Made by a program: the position numbers and the translations under genes
In this document: positions 18,603 through 27,109 of the stretch, in pieces
How positions within the stretch are numbered: position 1 is the first letter of the stretch
Layout: every line of letters starts with the position of its first letter
Notes under the pieces: generated by a model
Databases searched by the model: none
What the model was told of the DNA's origin: nothing
The model's input: the letters and a program-made list of their open reading frames with translations, nothing else
Assembly (NCBI RefSeq): GCF_003544895.1
Contig: NZ_CP032125.1
Location: forward strand, 350,001-414,000
Length of the DNA stretch: 64,000 bases
Reading direction: 5' to 3'
Origin: Profundibacter amoris
GTDB lineage: Bacteria; Pseudomonadota; Alphaproteobacteria; Rhodobacterales; Rhodobacteraceae

Positions 18603-20276
18603 TCACTCTCCAAATCCGAATGGGATTGTCTCGGGCGCATTGAGAAAGGCAAATTGCAGCAGTGGGTAGCCATAGCTGGCCAGCATATAGACCAGCATTG
18701 CCCAGTTCCAGAATGCCAGAGAGTTTAGCAAATGCGGCACCCGCAATGGCTGATGGATGGCGGTGGCGAAAACCACTTCGGGGGTTTTGGCCAGCCGTTC
18801 GGAAAAATGTGAACGCACCAGCACGACGATAAACATGATGGCCGAAATCGTCAGCATGACAGCGCCAACAAACATGACCACTTCGTATGGGTCCCATATC
18901 GCATTCAGGGTTTCGCCGTATGGCAGTGTATCGACGCGGCGCGGCTGACCCAACAGGCCCAGAACATGCCACGGCATCGTGGTGACCAACATCCCCCAGA
19001 ACCACAGCCATAGCTGCCACAGCGCCAATCGGGTGCTGGCCAGTTTGCGCCCCGTGATCCGCGGCCATGCCCAATAGGCCACCGCGAAATACATGATCAC
19101 CGAGGTGCCGCCAAAGATCAGGTGGAAGTGCCCGGTGATCCACTGGGTGTTATGGATCAAGGCGTTCATTTGGTAGGACGCATTGATCACCCCGCCAAAC
19201 CCGCCTGCCGTTAGCATCAGCATCGACAGCATGGTTGCCAGTGTCATCGGATTATCCCAGCGGATTTTCATGATCCAGCCAAACAACCCTTTGCCTCCGC
19301 GCAGGCGTCCTGAAATCTCGAGCGTGGCCAGAACGGTAAAGCCTGTGATGAATGTTGGTACAGCCACCATAAAGGTGCCGAACATATGCAGCAGCTTCCA
19401 ACCAGCGGCCTGTTGTGGGTCCATATAAAGGTGGTGAAACCCGATTGGCACCGAGAAGATGAACAGCATCACAAAAGCAACCCGCGCCAGTTCATCGGAA
19501 AACAGCTTGCCGCCGGATTCGCGTGGCATCAGCGAATACATCGCAATATAGGCCGGAAACAGCCAGAAATAGACGATGGCGTGCAATGTCCATGAAAAGA
19601 ATGTGCGCGCAAGGCCGGGGTCAATCGTGTCAACCCAGCCGAATTTTACCGGCAATATCTGCACAAGAACCTCGAGCGTGGCCCCCATCGAGGTCCAGAG
19701 CCACAACAGCGCATTGATGGTCGTGCCAAACATGATCAAAGGCACAACCATCCCCGGATTGGCGCGACGCCACTGCATCATGGCGACAATCATATCCACG
19801 CACCAGAACCATGACCCGACAAACAGCAGGGCAGCCCCGATGTAGAACGAGGTAACAGCCATTTCCGGCGGGTAAAACGTATACATAACCGAGGCCTGCC
19901 CCAACAGAAGCGGCACAGCGGCAGTTAGCGTTCCCACAAGGGCAATGCTAAAACCAACCCACGAAAACAGCGGCGACCAGACATCCTGTTTTAGCGAATG
20001 CAGGGCAACGAAATACCCGAACCCCATGATGAAGAATGTGGTCAGCACATAGGCCATCAACACACCATGTGTGGACACCGATGCGTAATAAATCTCGCGG
20101 GATTCAGCGGCGGGAAACAGGTTGCTACGTTCAGCAACCTGATACAGCCCCATCGGGATGGCGGCCGCAAAAGCCCCAAAACCAACCCACATATTGGCAA
20201 GCCCCAACCATTTGGCGTGCTTTTCGTAGGTTGGCGCCTGAATGTCAGTATCTGTATCCGTCATAGACAGGGTCAA
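18603..20276 (-). CDS. B-family (ba3-type) haem-copper oxidase subunit I
   Basis: A 557-residue membrane oxidase core that reduces oxygen to water and pumps protons. Visible ligands: the low-spin haem His in STHGVLMAY, CuB His and the cross-linked Tyr four residues later in TLHAIVYFWLFPAY, the CuB pair in GFHHLYMDP, and the haem ligands in TQWITGHFHLIFGG. The HAIVY arrangement and overall sequence match the B family (Thermus ba3-like), not aa3 or cbb3. Start: a TTG at 20276 has GGAGG six bases upstream; an ATG at 20264 is 18 bases from it. It follows subunit II by 19 bases. There is no subunit III gene. Confidence 0.92.
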   Translation of the reverse strand: MTLSMTDTDTDIQAPTYEKHAKWLGLANMWVGFGAFAAAIPMGLYQVAERSNLFPAAESREIYYASVSTHGVLMAYVLTTFFIMGFGYFVALHSLKQDVWSPLFSWVGFSIALVGTLTAAVPLLLGQASVMYTFYPPEMAVTSFYIGAALLFVGSWFWCVDMIVAMMQWRRANPGMVVPLIMFGTTINALLWLWTSMGATLEVLVQILPVKFGWVDTIDPGLARTFFSWTLHAIVYFWLFPAYIAMYSLMPRESGGKLFSDELARVAFVMLFIFSVPIGFHHLYMDPQQAAGWKLLHMFGTFMVAVPTFITGFTVLATLEISGRLRGGKGLFGWIMKIRWDNPMTLATMLSMLMLTAGGFGGVINASYQMNALIHNTQWITGHFHLIFGGTSVIMYFAVAYWAWPRITGRKLASTRLALWQLWLWFWGMLVTTMPWHVLGLLGQPRRVDTLPYGETLNAIWDPYEVVMFVGAVMLTISAIMFIVVLVRSHFSERLAKTPEVVFATAIHQPLRVPHLLNSLAFWNWAMLVYMLASYGYPLLQFAFLNAPETIPFGFGE

Positions 20277-20295
20277 AGGATATCCTCCGAAAGGG

Positions 20296-20808
20296 TCAAA
20301 GCTTGAATTCGTCGGCAGGAACGATGTGCACATTTCCGAACATATAGGCATGGCCCATGCCGCAGAAATCGTGGCACAGCATCGGATAGTCGCCAAGGTT
20401 GTTCACTGTGGTTGTCACTTCGGAAACATACCCCGGCACCAGCATCAAATTCAGATTGGTCAGCGGGATATAGATGCCGTGCAGCACGTCAAAACTGGCG
20501 ATCCGCATTTTGAACGGCTCGCCCTGCGGCAGGACGATTTCTTGCGGATAAAATCCATAGCGCGCGGCAACCATCGTCACCACCAGCATTCCATCTTCAT
20601 CACGTTTGACGCCAATATTCTGTTCGGAAAACTCGTCGCCGCCTACACCAGTTTCCAGATGCAGTTGCGCAGAATCGATCACCTCGACGTTGCTTGGTGG
20701 ATGCCAGCCTTGGGCCGCGTAATAAATCTGGATGCCCCACGCCATCAGCACAATCCCGGCGACCATGTAAATCCAGCGTTTTTCAAGTTTATCTATATGA
20801 AATGCCAT
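20296..20808 (-). CDS. Cytochrome c oxidase subunit II (CuA), ba3 type
   Basis: A 170-residue subunit with one N-terminal membrane helix (WIYMVAGIVLMAWGIQIYY) and a periplasmic cupredoxin domain. The complete CuA site is visible: H110 in VLHG, and C145, C149, H153, M156 in LCHDFCGMGHAYM. The short form with a single helix fits ba3-type oxidases. AGGAGC precedes the ATG and overlaps the stop of the small upstream subunit. It takes electrons from cytochrome c. Confidence 0.93.
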   Translation of the reverse strand: MAFHIDKLEKRWIYMVAGIVLMAWGIQIYYAAQGWHPPSNVEVIDSAQLHLETGVGGDEFSEQNIGVKRDEDGMLVVTMVAARYGFYPQEIVLPQGEPFKMRIASFDVLHGIYIPLTNLNLMLVPGYVSEVTTTVNNLGDYPMLCHDFCGMGHAYMFGNVHIVPADEFKL

Positions 20809-20817
20809 CCGCAGCTC

Positions 20818-20997
20818 CTACTTTACCGAACCGGCGGGCACGAACAGCCCGTACCAGAAATAGAGCCACATCAGGATGAAAATGATACCGTATATGAACA
20901 GAATTGCCCATGTGCCGCGGGGTGAGCTGTCCAGTGCGCGTTGTTGCTCCTCATCGCTCAAGGGGCTGGCAGGGGGGGTATATTCATCTTGCGACAT
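20818..20997 (-). CDS. Small single-helix oxidase subunit (IIa-like)
   Basis: A 59-residue protein: a charged N-terminus (MSQDEYTPPASPLSDEEQQR) then RGTWAILFIYGIIFILMWLY and a short tail FWYGLFVPAGSVK. GGAAG precedes the ATG. One hydrophobic helix directly upstream of subunit II matches subunit IIa of B-family oxidases, which fills the place of the missing first helix of subunit II. It lies 18 bases after fccB and nine before subunit II, inside the operon. The assignment rests on size, topology and position. Confidence 0.8.
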   Translation of the reverse strand: MSQDEYTPPASPLSDEEQQRALDSSPRGTWAILFIYGIIFILMWLYFWYGLFVPAGSVK

Positions 20998-21015
20998 GCA
21001 ATCTTCCTTTTTCGA

Positions 21016-22371
21016 TCAGCCAAAGCTATCTGCAACAAAATTTTCCATCCACGCTTCTTGGTACAGCGCCTCCAGACGGTTGAACTGGTGCGAGGCATCA
21101 AGCGGTGAAACGCCACCTGCGCCCTTCGTTGAAATGATCTTGCCGCTCTCGTGATCCAGCCGGTAAATCCCGCCAACCGAAACGCCGTATTCCGAACTGA
21201 CCCGCGAGAAACAGACATTGGACCATGTTGGTTCTTCCGGCTCTTCTTCGCGCAGCAAATGCAGGATTTGCGCGGCGACTACTTTGGCCTGGGTGTTTGC
21301 GGAATAGCCGGATTTTGGCATCACATCGGCCACGCAGCTATCGCCGATCACATGGATATTGGCGTGGCGTGTGGATTCCATTGTCAGGTGGTTGATCGGA
21401 CACCAGTTGCCGTCAACCAGATCCATATCGAACGCCAGCTTTGCTGCTTTTTGGGCCGGAATGAAGTTGATCACATCCCCGTGGAATGTGTCGCCAAATT
21501 CGGTTGTGACTGTCATGGCTGACGCATCGACAGCCTCGACTTTGCCGCCAGCAGAGCCGGAGATCCATTCGATCATTCCGGGTTGATCATATGTGTTGAT
21601 ATCTTCCGGCATCCCGTCCATTTTCGACTCTGGAATCTGGAAATCATACAGACGGTTCCAGCCCAACATAAAGGGCTTGTCCTTGGCGAATCCGTCTTTT
21701 GGATCAAGGATCAGGATCTTGGCCTTCGGTTTTATTTTCTGGAACATTTCGGACATAAGCGATGCGCGCTCGTAGGGGCCGGGGGGGCAGCGGTAGGGAT
21801 TAACGGGGGGCACAATAATCATCGTTCCGTTATCCGGCATCGCATCGATCTGGCGCTTTAACAGCAATGTTTGCTCGCCGGCTTTCCATGAATGCGGCAT
21901 CGCGTTTTGGGCCACGTCTTCGCTGTACCCTTCAACGCCATCCCAGATAAAATCGATCCCCGGTGAAACGATCAGGCGATCATAGGTCACTTTGCCGCCG
22001 GTTTTCAGGGTGATCAGACGGGTTTGCGGATCGACCTCCATCACGGTGTCAAAGATAAACTCCACGCCATATTTGCCCTGCAAAGCGTCATAGGTGATTG
22101 CGATATCTTCAATGTCGATATAGCCGGTCAAAACCTCGTTGGAGCCATAACAGCGGCGGTAAATCTGGTTTGCCTCGATCACGGTGACGCGGATGGTTTC
22201 GTCACCCATCTTTAGATATTTTGCCGCCGTGGCCCCACCAGTGCCACCACCAATAATCACGACATGCGGGCTGCTTTGTCCAAATCCCAGATTAGGGGCC
22301 AGCCCTGCTGACGACATAACACTGCCAGCGGCCAGAAATTTAAGAAAAGCGCGTCTGTCGGAATGGGGCAT
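21016..22371 (-). CDS. fccB: Flavocytochrome c sulfide dehydrogenase, flavoprotein (FccB/SoxF)
   Basis: A 451-residue periplasmic FAD enzyme that oxidises sulfide to sulfur and passes electrons to its haem subunit. The N-terminus has a Tat signal (SDRRAFLKFLAAG). The dinucleotide fold VVIIGGGTGGATAAKYL is at about 37-54. C74 in YRRCYGSNEV fits the cysteine that binds FAD covalently in Allochromatium Fcc. C195 in YRCPPGPYERAS and the Cys in NWCPINHLTM fit the redox-active disulfide. The C-terminal block SVGGIYRLDHESGKI matches the FCSD-flavin-binding domain. It lies nine bases after fccA and is followed by oxidase genes. Confidence 0.92.
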   Translation of the reverse strand: MPHSDRRAFLKFLAAGSVMSSAGLAPNLGFGQSSPHVVIIGGGTGGATAAKYLKMGDETIRVTVIEANQIYRRCYGSNEVLTGYIDIEDIAITYDALQGKYGVEFIFDTVMEVDPQTRLITLKTGGKVTYDRLIVSPGIDFIWDGVEGYSEDVAQNAMPHSWKAGEQTLLLKRQIDAMPDNGTMIIVPPVNPYRCPPGPYERASLMSEMFQKIKPKAKILILDPKDGFAKDKPFMLGWNRLYDFQIPESKMDGMPEDINTYDQPGMIEWISGSAGGKVEAVDASAMTVTTEFGDTFHGDVINFIPAQKAAKLAFDMDLVDGNWCPINHLTMESTRHANIHVIGDSCVADVMPKSGYSANTQAKVVAAQILHLLREEEPEEPTWSNVCFSRVSSEYGVSVGGIYRLDHESGKIISTKGAGGVSPLDASHQFNRLEALYQEAWMENFVADSFG

Positions 22372-22380
22372 CAGCGTTTC

Positions 22381-22698
22381 CTATTCGTTTGCTTGCTTGT
22401 GAAGAGCGGAAAAATATGCGGCCATTGCATCAATCTCGGCGTCGCTATATGCCCGCGCGACCCGGTTCATGATCGTCCCACTTTTACTGCCATCGCGATA
22501 GGCGCGCATCGTGGCCACGAATTGCGCTGCATCCTGCCCCGCCAATGGCGGGATCTTGACATTCTCGGCACCGCCAAGTGTACCATGACATCCGGCACAT
22601 GTGTTACCCAGCATTGCCCCGTTTAAAGACTGGGGAAATGCCACGGACGGAACCAATACATACGCTACAATAGTACACTTGAGAAATCGTAGACGCAT
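22381..22698 (-). CDS. fccA: Flavocytochrome c haem subunit (FccA-like, monohaem)
   Basis: A 105-residue cytochrome c with a signal peptide (KCTIVAYVLVPSVAFPQS) and a single haem site CAGCH at 34-38. IPPLAGQ follows, and the sixth ligand is probably the Met in SGTIMNRVARAY. Its place directly before fccB makes it the electron acceptor subunit of sulfide dehydrogenase; the Allochromatium homologue has two haems, while monohaem forms are known elsewhere. It is the first gene of the seven-gene operon, and the 257-base gap upstream should hold the promoter. Confidence 0.88.
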   Translation of the reverse strand: MRLRFLKCTIVAYVLVPSVAFPQSLNGAMLGNTCAGCHGTLGGAENVKIPPLAGQDAAQFVATMRAYRDGSKSGTIMNRVARAYSDAEIDAMAAYFSALHKQANE

Positions 22699-22955
22699 GC
22701 GCCCTCCAGAATGATTTCAATTCGCAGTTGATTGGATCAGTATGTCACTGTTATCAGGATATAAGCAAGAAATGATTTCCAGAGCCTTTATTGTACTTAT
22801 TTGTCTGGTTTTTAACAAACCATCCGCACGATATGGGTCCTGTAAATCGTGAAATAATTTTCAAATGGTTGCTTTGGACCGTGTGATTTTCAGCACTGAC
22901 GGGGGCGGTTGACGGCCAGAAGGGTGTGGCTTGGTATTAGCCGGCGTTTGACCAA
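22699..22955 (-). promoter_or_regulatory. Presumed promoter region of the fcc-oxidase operon
   Basis: The only gap long enough for the promoter of the seven minus-strand genes that begin at 22698. It is AT-rich in 22720-22870. I could not assign reliable boxes. A near-palindrome TTGATTGGATCA at 22728-22739 resembles an FNR site but its spacer is one base short. Confidence 0.35.
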
Positions 22956-25490
22956 CTATTCCCGCATTCGCAATATATGTGCTGGGCGTGCTGAAAGGGG
23001 ACGCCATGCAAAGGCCAGTCCTGACAACAACGTTGCACCTGCACCGCCTGCTATCACCATGAGTGCTGAAACCAGGTCAAACTGGTAACTCGCCCCCATA
23101 ACGAAACTGATCACCCCCCATGCCACAACAGCCCCCGCCAACAAAGCAACCAGACCTGCTGCAGCCCCCATAATGGCGGCGCGAAGCATGAAACTTGTCA
23201 GGATGCGCCACCGCGACGCCCCGATGGTCTTAAGCACGGCGGCCTCGAATGTGCGTGCCTGCTCGCCAGCCGCCGCCGCCCCGATCAACACGGCAAATCC
23301 CGTTAACAGGGTCGCTGCTGCGGCATAGGATGTGGCGGCCGCGATTCCGTTCAGCGCTTTTGAGACCCGCGCGATGGCATCGCGAACACGGATGGCCGTG
23401 ACATTGGGAAATTGCTTCATCATTGTGCGCAGCAATCCGGCCTCGGCCTGTTCGGAGGCATAGACAGTTGCGATCGAGGAGTGCGGCGCACCAGCCAGTG
23501 CGGCGGGATTCATCGTGACTACAAAATTGATACTGGCGTCCGAGAAATCCACAGCGCGTAAATTGGCAATGCGGGCGGTGATATCGCGGCCAAGTATATT
23601 CACCGTTAACATATCACCGATTTTCAGGCCGATCTCGTTTGCTTCTTCCTCGGCGAAACTGATCAGGGGTGGGCCGGTGTAATCGACGGGCCACCATTCG
23701 CCCTGTGTGATACGAGAGTTCTCCGGCGGGTTCTCGGCATAGGTAATGCCGCGATCCCCTCTGATCACCCAGTGGTCTCCTGCGACCTCTATGGCGGGAA
23801 TATCATTGATGCGGGTGATCACACCGCGCAGCATCGGGGCTGTGTCCACCTGGGTTACACCAGCGTCAGAGCGCGCAAGTGTCAGGAATGGGTCCAACTG
23901 ATCCTTCTGGATGTCGATAAAGAAATAGGCAGGCGCAATCGCAGGCAGATCGCGGGCAATAGCATTGCGCAGGTTGGTGTCGATCTGGCCAATGGCAGCC
24001 AGCACTGTCAGGCCCAAACCCAGTGATAAAACCACGGGTATCGCTTCGCTACCCGGCCCACCAATAGCGCCGAACGCAAGGCGCAATGCAGGCTTGCCGC
24101 GCACCCATTTCGAGCGTCCCATCCAGCCTGCTAGCTTGCGCAGACCCAAAGCGGCCAGCATCAACAGCAATAACGCCGCAACAATCCCGCCTGTGGCCCA
24201 AAGCGCCAGTTTCGGAATTTCGGAAAAACCGGTGACAACGCCAATCAGCGTTGCCAATACCAGACCCGTTATTAAAACATACCGGCGACGGGGCCATGCA
24301 TTGATACGGCCCGCCGCATCCCGAAACAGGCTGGCAGCGCGGATATCACGGGCCTTGGCCAGCGGCCACAGGGTGAACAGGGTCGCCGTTAGAAACCCGT
24401 AAACCGCAGCCTGAAACAGCGGTTGAATATGCAAGGTGAAATCTGCAGGGATTGGCAATGCCGCCGAGATCAGCGGAGAGAAGGCCAGCGGCACCAGCGC
24501 CCCGAAAGCCACCCCCAGACCAACCCCCAGAATGGTCAGAACCCCGATCTGGATCATATAGACCTGAAATATGGTGCGCCCGTCGGCACCCAACGTTTTG
24601 AGCGTGGCAATGGTGGCGGTTTTACCCCCGAGATACGAACGCACAGCCGCTGAAACCCCGACCCCGCCCACCGCCAGACCGGCAAGGCCGACGATGACCA
24701 GAAACGAGGCAATCCGCTCGACAAACAGCTGGATACCGGGGGCACCGTTGCGGCTGTCGCGCCAACGTAGGCCACGGGTGCTGAACTGCTCTTCGGCTTG
24801 GGATTTTAACTGATCAAGGTTGGCATCTTTCGCCAGTAACATCCGGTAATGCACTTCGAACAAGGATCCTGGCTGGATCAGGCCGGATTGTTTCAACGCT
24901 GTCGTTGCAACAATAGTGCGCGGACCCAGTCCAAAGCCGCTGCCGGCACTATCAGGTTCACGGACCAGCGCGGCCGCAAGACGAAATTCTTGTTCGCCCA
25001 AGCGGAACCGGTCACCAATCTTCAGGCCCAACCGGTCAATCAGGATCTTTTGCATGACCGCACCGGGTAGCGCGTCTTTAACAGCCAACGCTTGGGCCAG
25101 CGGGATATCCGGTTTCAAAACGACCGCGCCATATAAAGGATAGGCATTATCAACGGCTTTGACCTGTGTCAGACCGGTTTCAATCGTCTCGCCCCGCTGG
25201 AGCACCACCATCGAGCGAAAGTCGATGATTTCGGATAGGACATTTGCTGTGTTTGCCAGCCATGCCTGTTCCTCGTCGCCCGCAGATCGGTGGGTAAAGG
25301 AAACCTCGGCGTCCCCGCCAAGGATCGTTGCGCCCTCTTGTTGCAACCCTTGTTCAATGCTGACACGCACCGTGCCAACGGCAGCAATCGCACCCACGCC
25401 CAACAACAAACAGGCCAGAAAAATGCGAAACCCCTGCAATCCGCCGCGCAATTCACGCCGCGCGATGCGTGTGGCAATCGACAGGCTCAC
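22956..25490 (-). CDS. FtsX-family ABC transporter permease (YbbP-like)
   Basis: An 844-residue inner-membrane protein with two FtsX/MacB-type permease halves: a first helix near residue 20 (FRIFLACLLLGVGAIAAVGT), a large extracytoplasmic domain, helices around 260-400, a middle pair near 405-450, and a last three-helix group at 720-835. It overlaps the ATPase gene by ATGA. The pair next to a divergent tesA is the E. coli ybbA-ybbP-tesA arrangement. Such exporters are thought to act on lipoproteins or lipids, but the substrate is unknown. Confidence 0.9.
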   Translation of the reverse strand: MSLSIATRIARRELRGGLQGFRIFLACLLLGVGAIAAVGTVRVSIEQGLQQEGATILGGDAEVSFTHRSAGDEEQAWLANTANVLSEIIDFRSMVVLQRGETIETGLTQVKAVDNAYPLYGAVVLKPDIPLAQALAVKDALPGAVMQKILIDRLGLKIGDRFRLGEQEFRLAAALVREPDSAGSGFGLGPRTIVATTALKQSGLIQPGSLFEVHYRMLLAKDANLDQLKSQAEEQFSTRGLRWRDSRNGAPGIQLFVERIASFLVIVGLAGLAVGGVGVSAAVRSYLGGKTATIATLKTLGADGRTIFQVYMIQIGVLTILGVGLGVAFGALVPLAFSPLISAALPIPADFTLHIQPLFQAAVYGFLTATLFTLWPLAKARDIRAASLFRDAAGRINAWPRRRYVLITGLVLATLIGVVTGFSEIPKLALWATGGIVAALLLLMLAALGLRKLAGWMGRSKWVRGKPALRLAFGAIGGPGSEAIPVVLSLGLGLTVLAAIGQIDTNLRNAIARDLPAIAPAYFFIDIQKDQLDPFLTLARSDAGVTQVDTAPMLRGVITRINDIPAIEVAGDHWVIRGDRGITYAENPPENSRITQGEWWPVDYTGPPLISFAEEEANEIGLKIGDMLTVNILGRDITARIANLRAVDFSDASINFVVTMNPAALAGAPHSSIATVYASEQAEAGLLRTMMKQFPNVTAIRVRDAIARVSKALNGIAAATSYAAAATLLTGFAVLIGAAAAGEQARTFEAAVLKTIGASRWRILTSFMLRAAIMGAAAGLVALLAGAVVAWGVISFVMGASYQFDLVSALMVIAGGAGATLLSGLAFAWRPLSARPAHILRMRE

Positions 25491-26182
25491 TCGGCTGCCT
25501 GTTGGCGGGTTTCGGAATCAATGCGCCCGTCGCGAAGCCGCACAATCCGGTCGCAGCGTGCAGCCAGATCAGCGGCATGTGTGACCAGAATAATTGTTGT
25601 TCCGTATTGCTCACGCAATCCCAGCATGGCGTCGATGATCGATGCGCCTGTGGTCTCGTCCAGATTGCCGGTCGGTTCGTCCGCCAGTAATATTTCAGGG
25701 CGTGTGGCCGACGCGCGGGCCAGAGCAACCCGTTGTTGCTCGCCACCCGACATTTGCGACGGGTAATGGTCAATCCGCGCGCCCAAGCCCAATGCATTCA
25801 ATTCGGCTTCGGCCCGCTCGAACGCATCCACAACCCCCGCCAGTTCCAGCGGAGTAGCGACATTTTCCAGCGCGGTCATTGTCGGAATAAGGTGGAAAGA
25901 TTGAAATACTATGCCCATATGATTACGACGAAAGCGGGCAAGTGCGTCCTCGTTCATATCGGTCAGGTTCTGGCCTAGCGCATGCACCTCGCCAGCGGTG
26001 GCCTGTTCCAGACCGCCCATCAACATCAGGAGAGACGATTTGCCAGACCCAGATGGCCCAACTAACCCCAGCGTTTCGCCGCGGGCAACGTCCAACGATA
26101 TATCGTGCAGGATTTCGACCACACCAGCATTGGCTGAAAGGCTAAGCTGGACGTCTTTTAGGGTCAGGATTGTCTCGGACAT
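25487..26182 (-). CDS. ABC transporter ATPase (YbbA/LolD type)
   Basis: A 231-residue ATPase with Walker A GPSGSGKSS near 42-50, Q-loop in GIVFQSFHLIP, signature MSGGEQQRVALARA, Walker B ILLADEP with the LolD/MacB-type continuation TGNLDE, and switch His in VTHAADLA. I start it at the ATG at 26182 (MSETILTLKD); another in-frame ATG lies three codons upstream. Four-base overlap with the permease gene shows they work together. Confidence 0.92.
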   Translation of the reverse strand: MSETILTLKDVQLSLSANAGVVEILHDISLDVARGETLGLVGPSGSGKSSLLMLMGGLEQATAGEVHALGQNLTDMNEDALARFRRNHMGIVFQSFHLIPTMTALENVATPLELAGVVDAFERAEAELNALGLGARIDHYPSQMSGGEQQRVALARASATRPEILLADEPTGNLDETTGASIIDAMLGLREQYGTTIILVTHAADLAARCDRIVRLRDGRIDSETRQQAAE

Positions 26183-26243
26183 AGCCGCCATACTTTATGA
26201 AAGTGTTGCCTTTGTATATGGGGCATGTGGGCGCCGCTTCAAG

Positions 26244-26873
26244 TTGCTGCTGGCTATATTCTTCCTATGCATCCCGTCAGCAATGGCTGCGGAACCTGTT
26301 GTTATTGCTGCTCTTGGTGACAGTCTGACCCAAGGCTATGGATTGCCACGCAAAGACGGTTTTGTGCCACAGTTGGAAAACTGGTTGAAAGCACAAGGCG
26401 AAGATGTGCGTATCCTGAACGCTGGCGTGTCAGGGGATACAACGGCAGGCGGGCTATCCCGCATTGACTGGACACTAACGCCGGATGTGCAGGGGCTGAT
26501 TGTGATCCTGGGTGGCAATGACCTTTTACGCGGCATTGATCCAGCAACAAGCCGCGCGAACATCGCTGCAATCCTGAAAGTTGCCAATAATCGCGAATTG
26601 CCTGTGATGTTAGTCGGGATGCCTGCGCCAGGAAATTTCGGATCGGATTACATGGCCCAGTTTGATGCAATATATCCCGAGCTTTCCAAAAAATATGGGA
26701 CTCTGTTTTTCGCAAACTTTTTTTCCCCGCTGCTTGAAGGCTCGGCCAAAATTCCAGCACGAAAATACATGCAAGCGGATGGCATTCACCCCAATGCTGC
26801 AGGCGTTGGGGTAATCGTTGAAGTGATCGGTCCTGTGGTGCAATCGTTGATATCGCTTGCTCGCGAGCGTTAA
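26244..26873 (+). CDS. tesA: Arylesterase/lysophospholipase TesA-like (SGNH hydrolase)
   Basis: A periplasmic SGNH-family lipase: block I GDSLTQGYGLP carries the nucleophile Ser, block III GGNDLLRG the Asn, and DGIHPNAAG the Asp-His pair. A signal peptide LLLAIFFLCIPSAMAAEP precedes. The start is a problem: in this frame the only start codon close to the signal peptide is TTG at 26244, with no good ribosome binding site. The next upstream start (25998) would overlap the divergent ATPase gene by nearly 190 bases. A start codon change or a non-standard start is possible. The divergent YbbA/YbbP-type genes give the standard neighbourhood. Confidence 0.82.
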   Translation: MLLAIFFLCIPSAMAAEPVVIAALGDSLTQGYGLPRKDGFVPQLENWLKAQGEDVRILNAGVSGDTTAGGLSRIDWTLTPDVQGLIVILGGNDLLRGIDPATSRANIAAILKVANNRELPVMLVGMPAPGNFGSDYMAQFDAIYPELSKKYGTLFFANFFSPLLEGSAKIPARKYMQADGIHPNAAGVGVIVEVIGPVVQSLISLARER

Positions 26874-26913
26874 ATATAGCGATTTAACCCCATAAAAGTG
26901 AAGCAAATCAGGT

Positions 26914-27075
26914 TTAGAGCAGGCCACCTCGCGGCCATCCGGTCAGATCATCTGGAATGCTGTTGTAACCATGCAAGGCCACATGGTGCACACAACCATC
27001 AGGCCCTTGCAAAGCCCAGCCAGAAAGGCTGAAATTATCAAGTAATTGTTCCGGGGGTTTGTCTTGATTGCACAT
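26914..27075 (-). CDS. Possible 53-residue protein at the end of the carnitine operon
   Basis: An open frame starting MCNQDKPPEQLLDNFSLSGW and ending DDLTGWPRGGLL, 34 bases after the hydratase stop on the same strand. The composition (Trp, Gly, Asp, His spread evenly) is protein-like, but the start has no clear ribosome binding site; a second ATG lies six codons upstream. No domain is recognised. It may be a small conserved operon member or chance. Confidence 0.35.
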   Translation of the reverse strand: MCNQDKPPEQLLDNFSLSGWALQGPDGCVHHVALHGYNSIPDDLTGWPRGGLL

Positions 27076-27109
27076 TGATAACGAACAGAACATCTACATA
27101 TCGGGCTGG

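Noticed and set aside
22728-22739. FNR-like box TTGATTGGATCA upstream of fccA
   Set aside because: FNR sites have four bases between the half sites and end in ATCAA; here the spacer is three and the last base differs.
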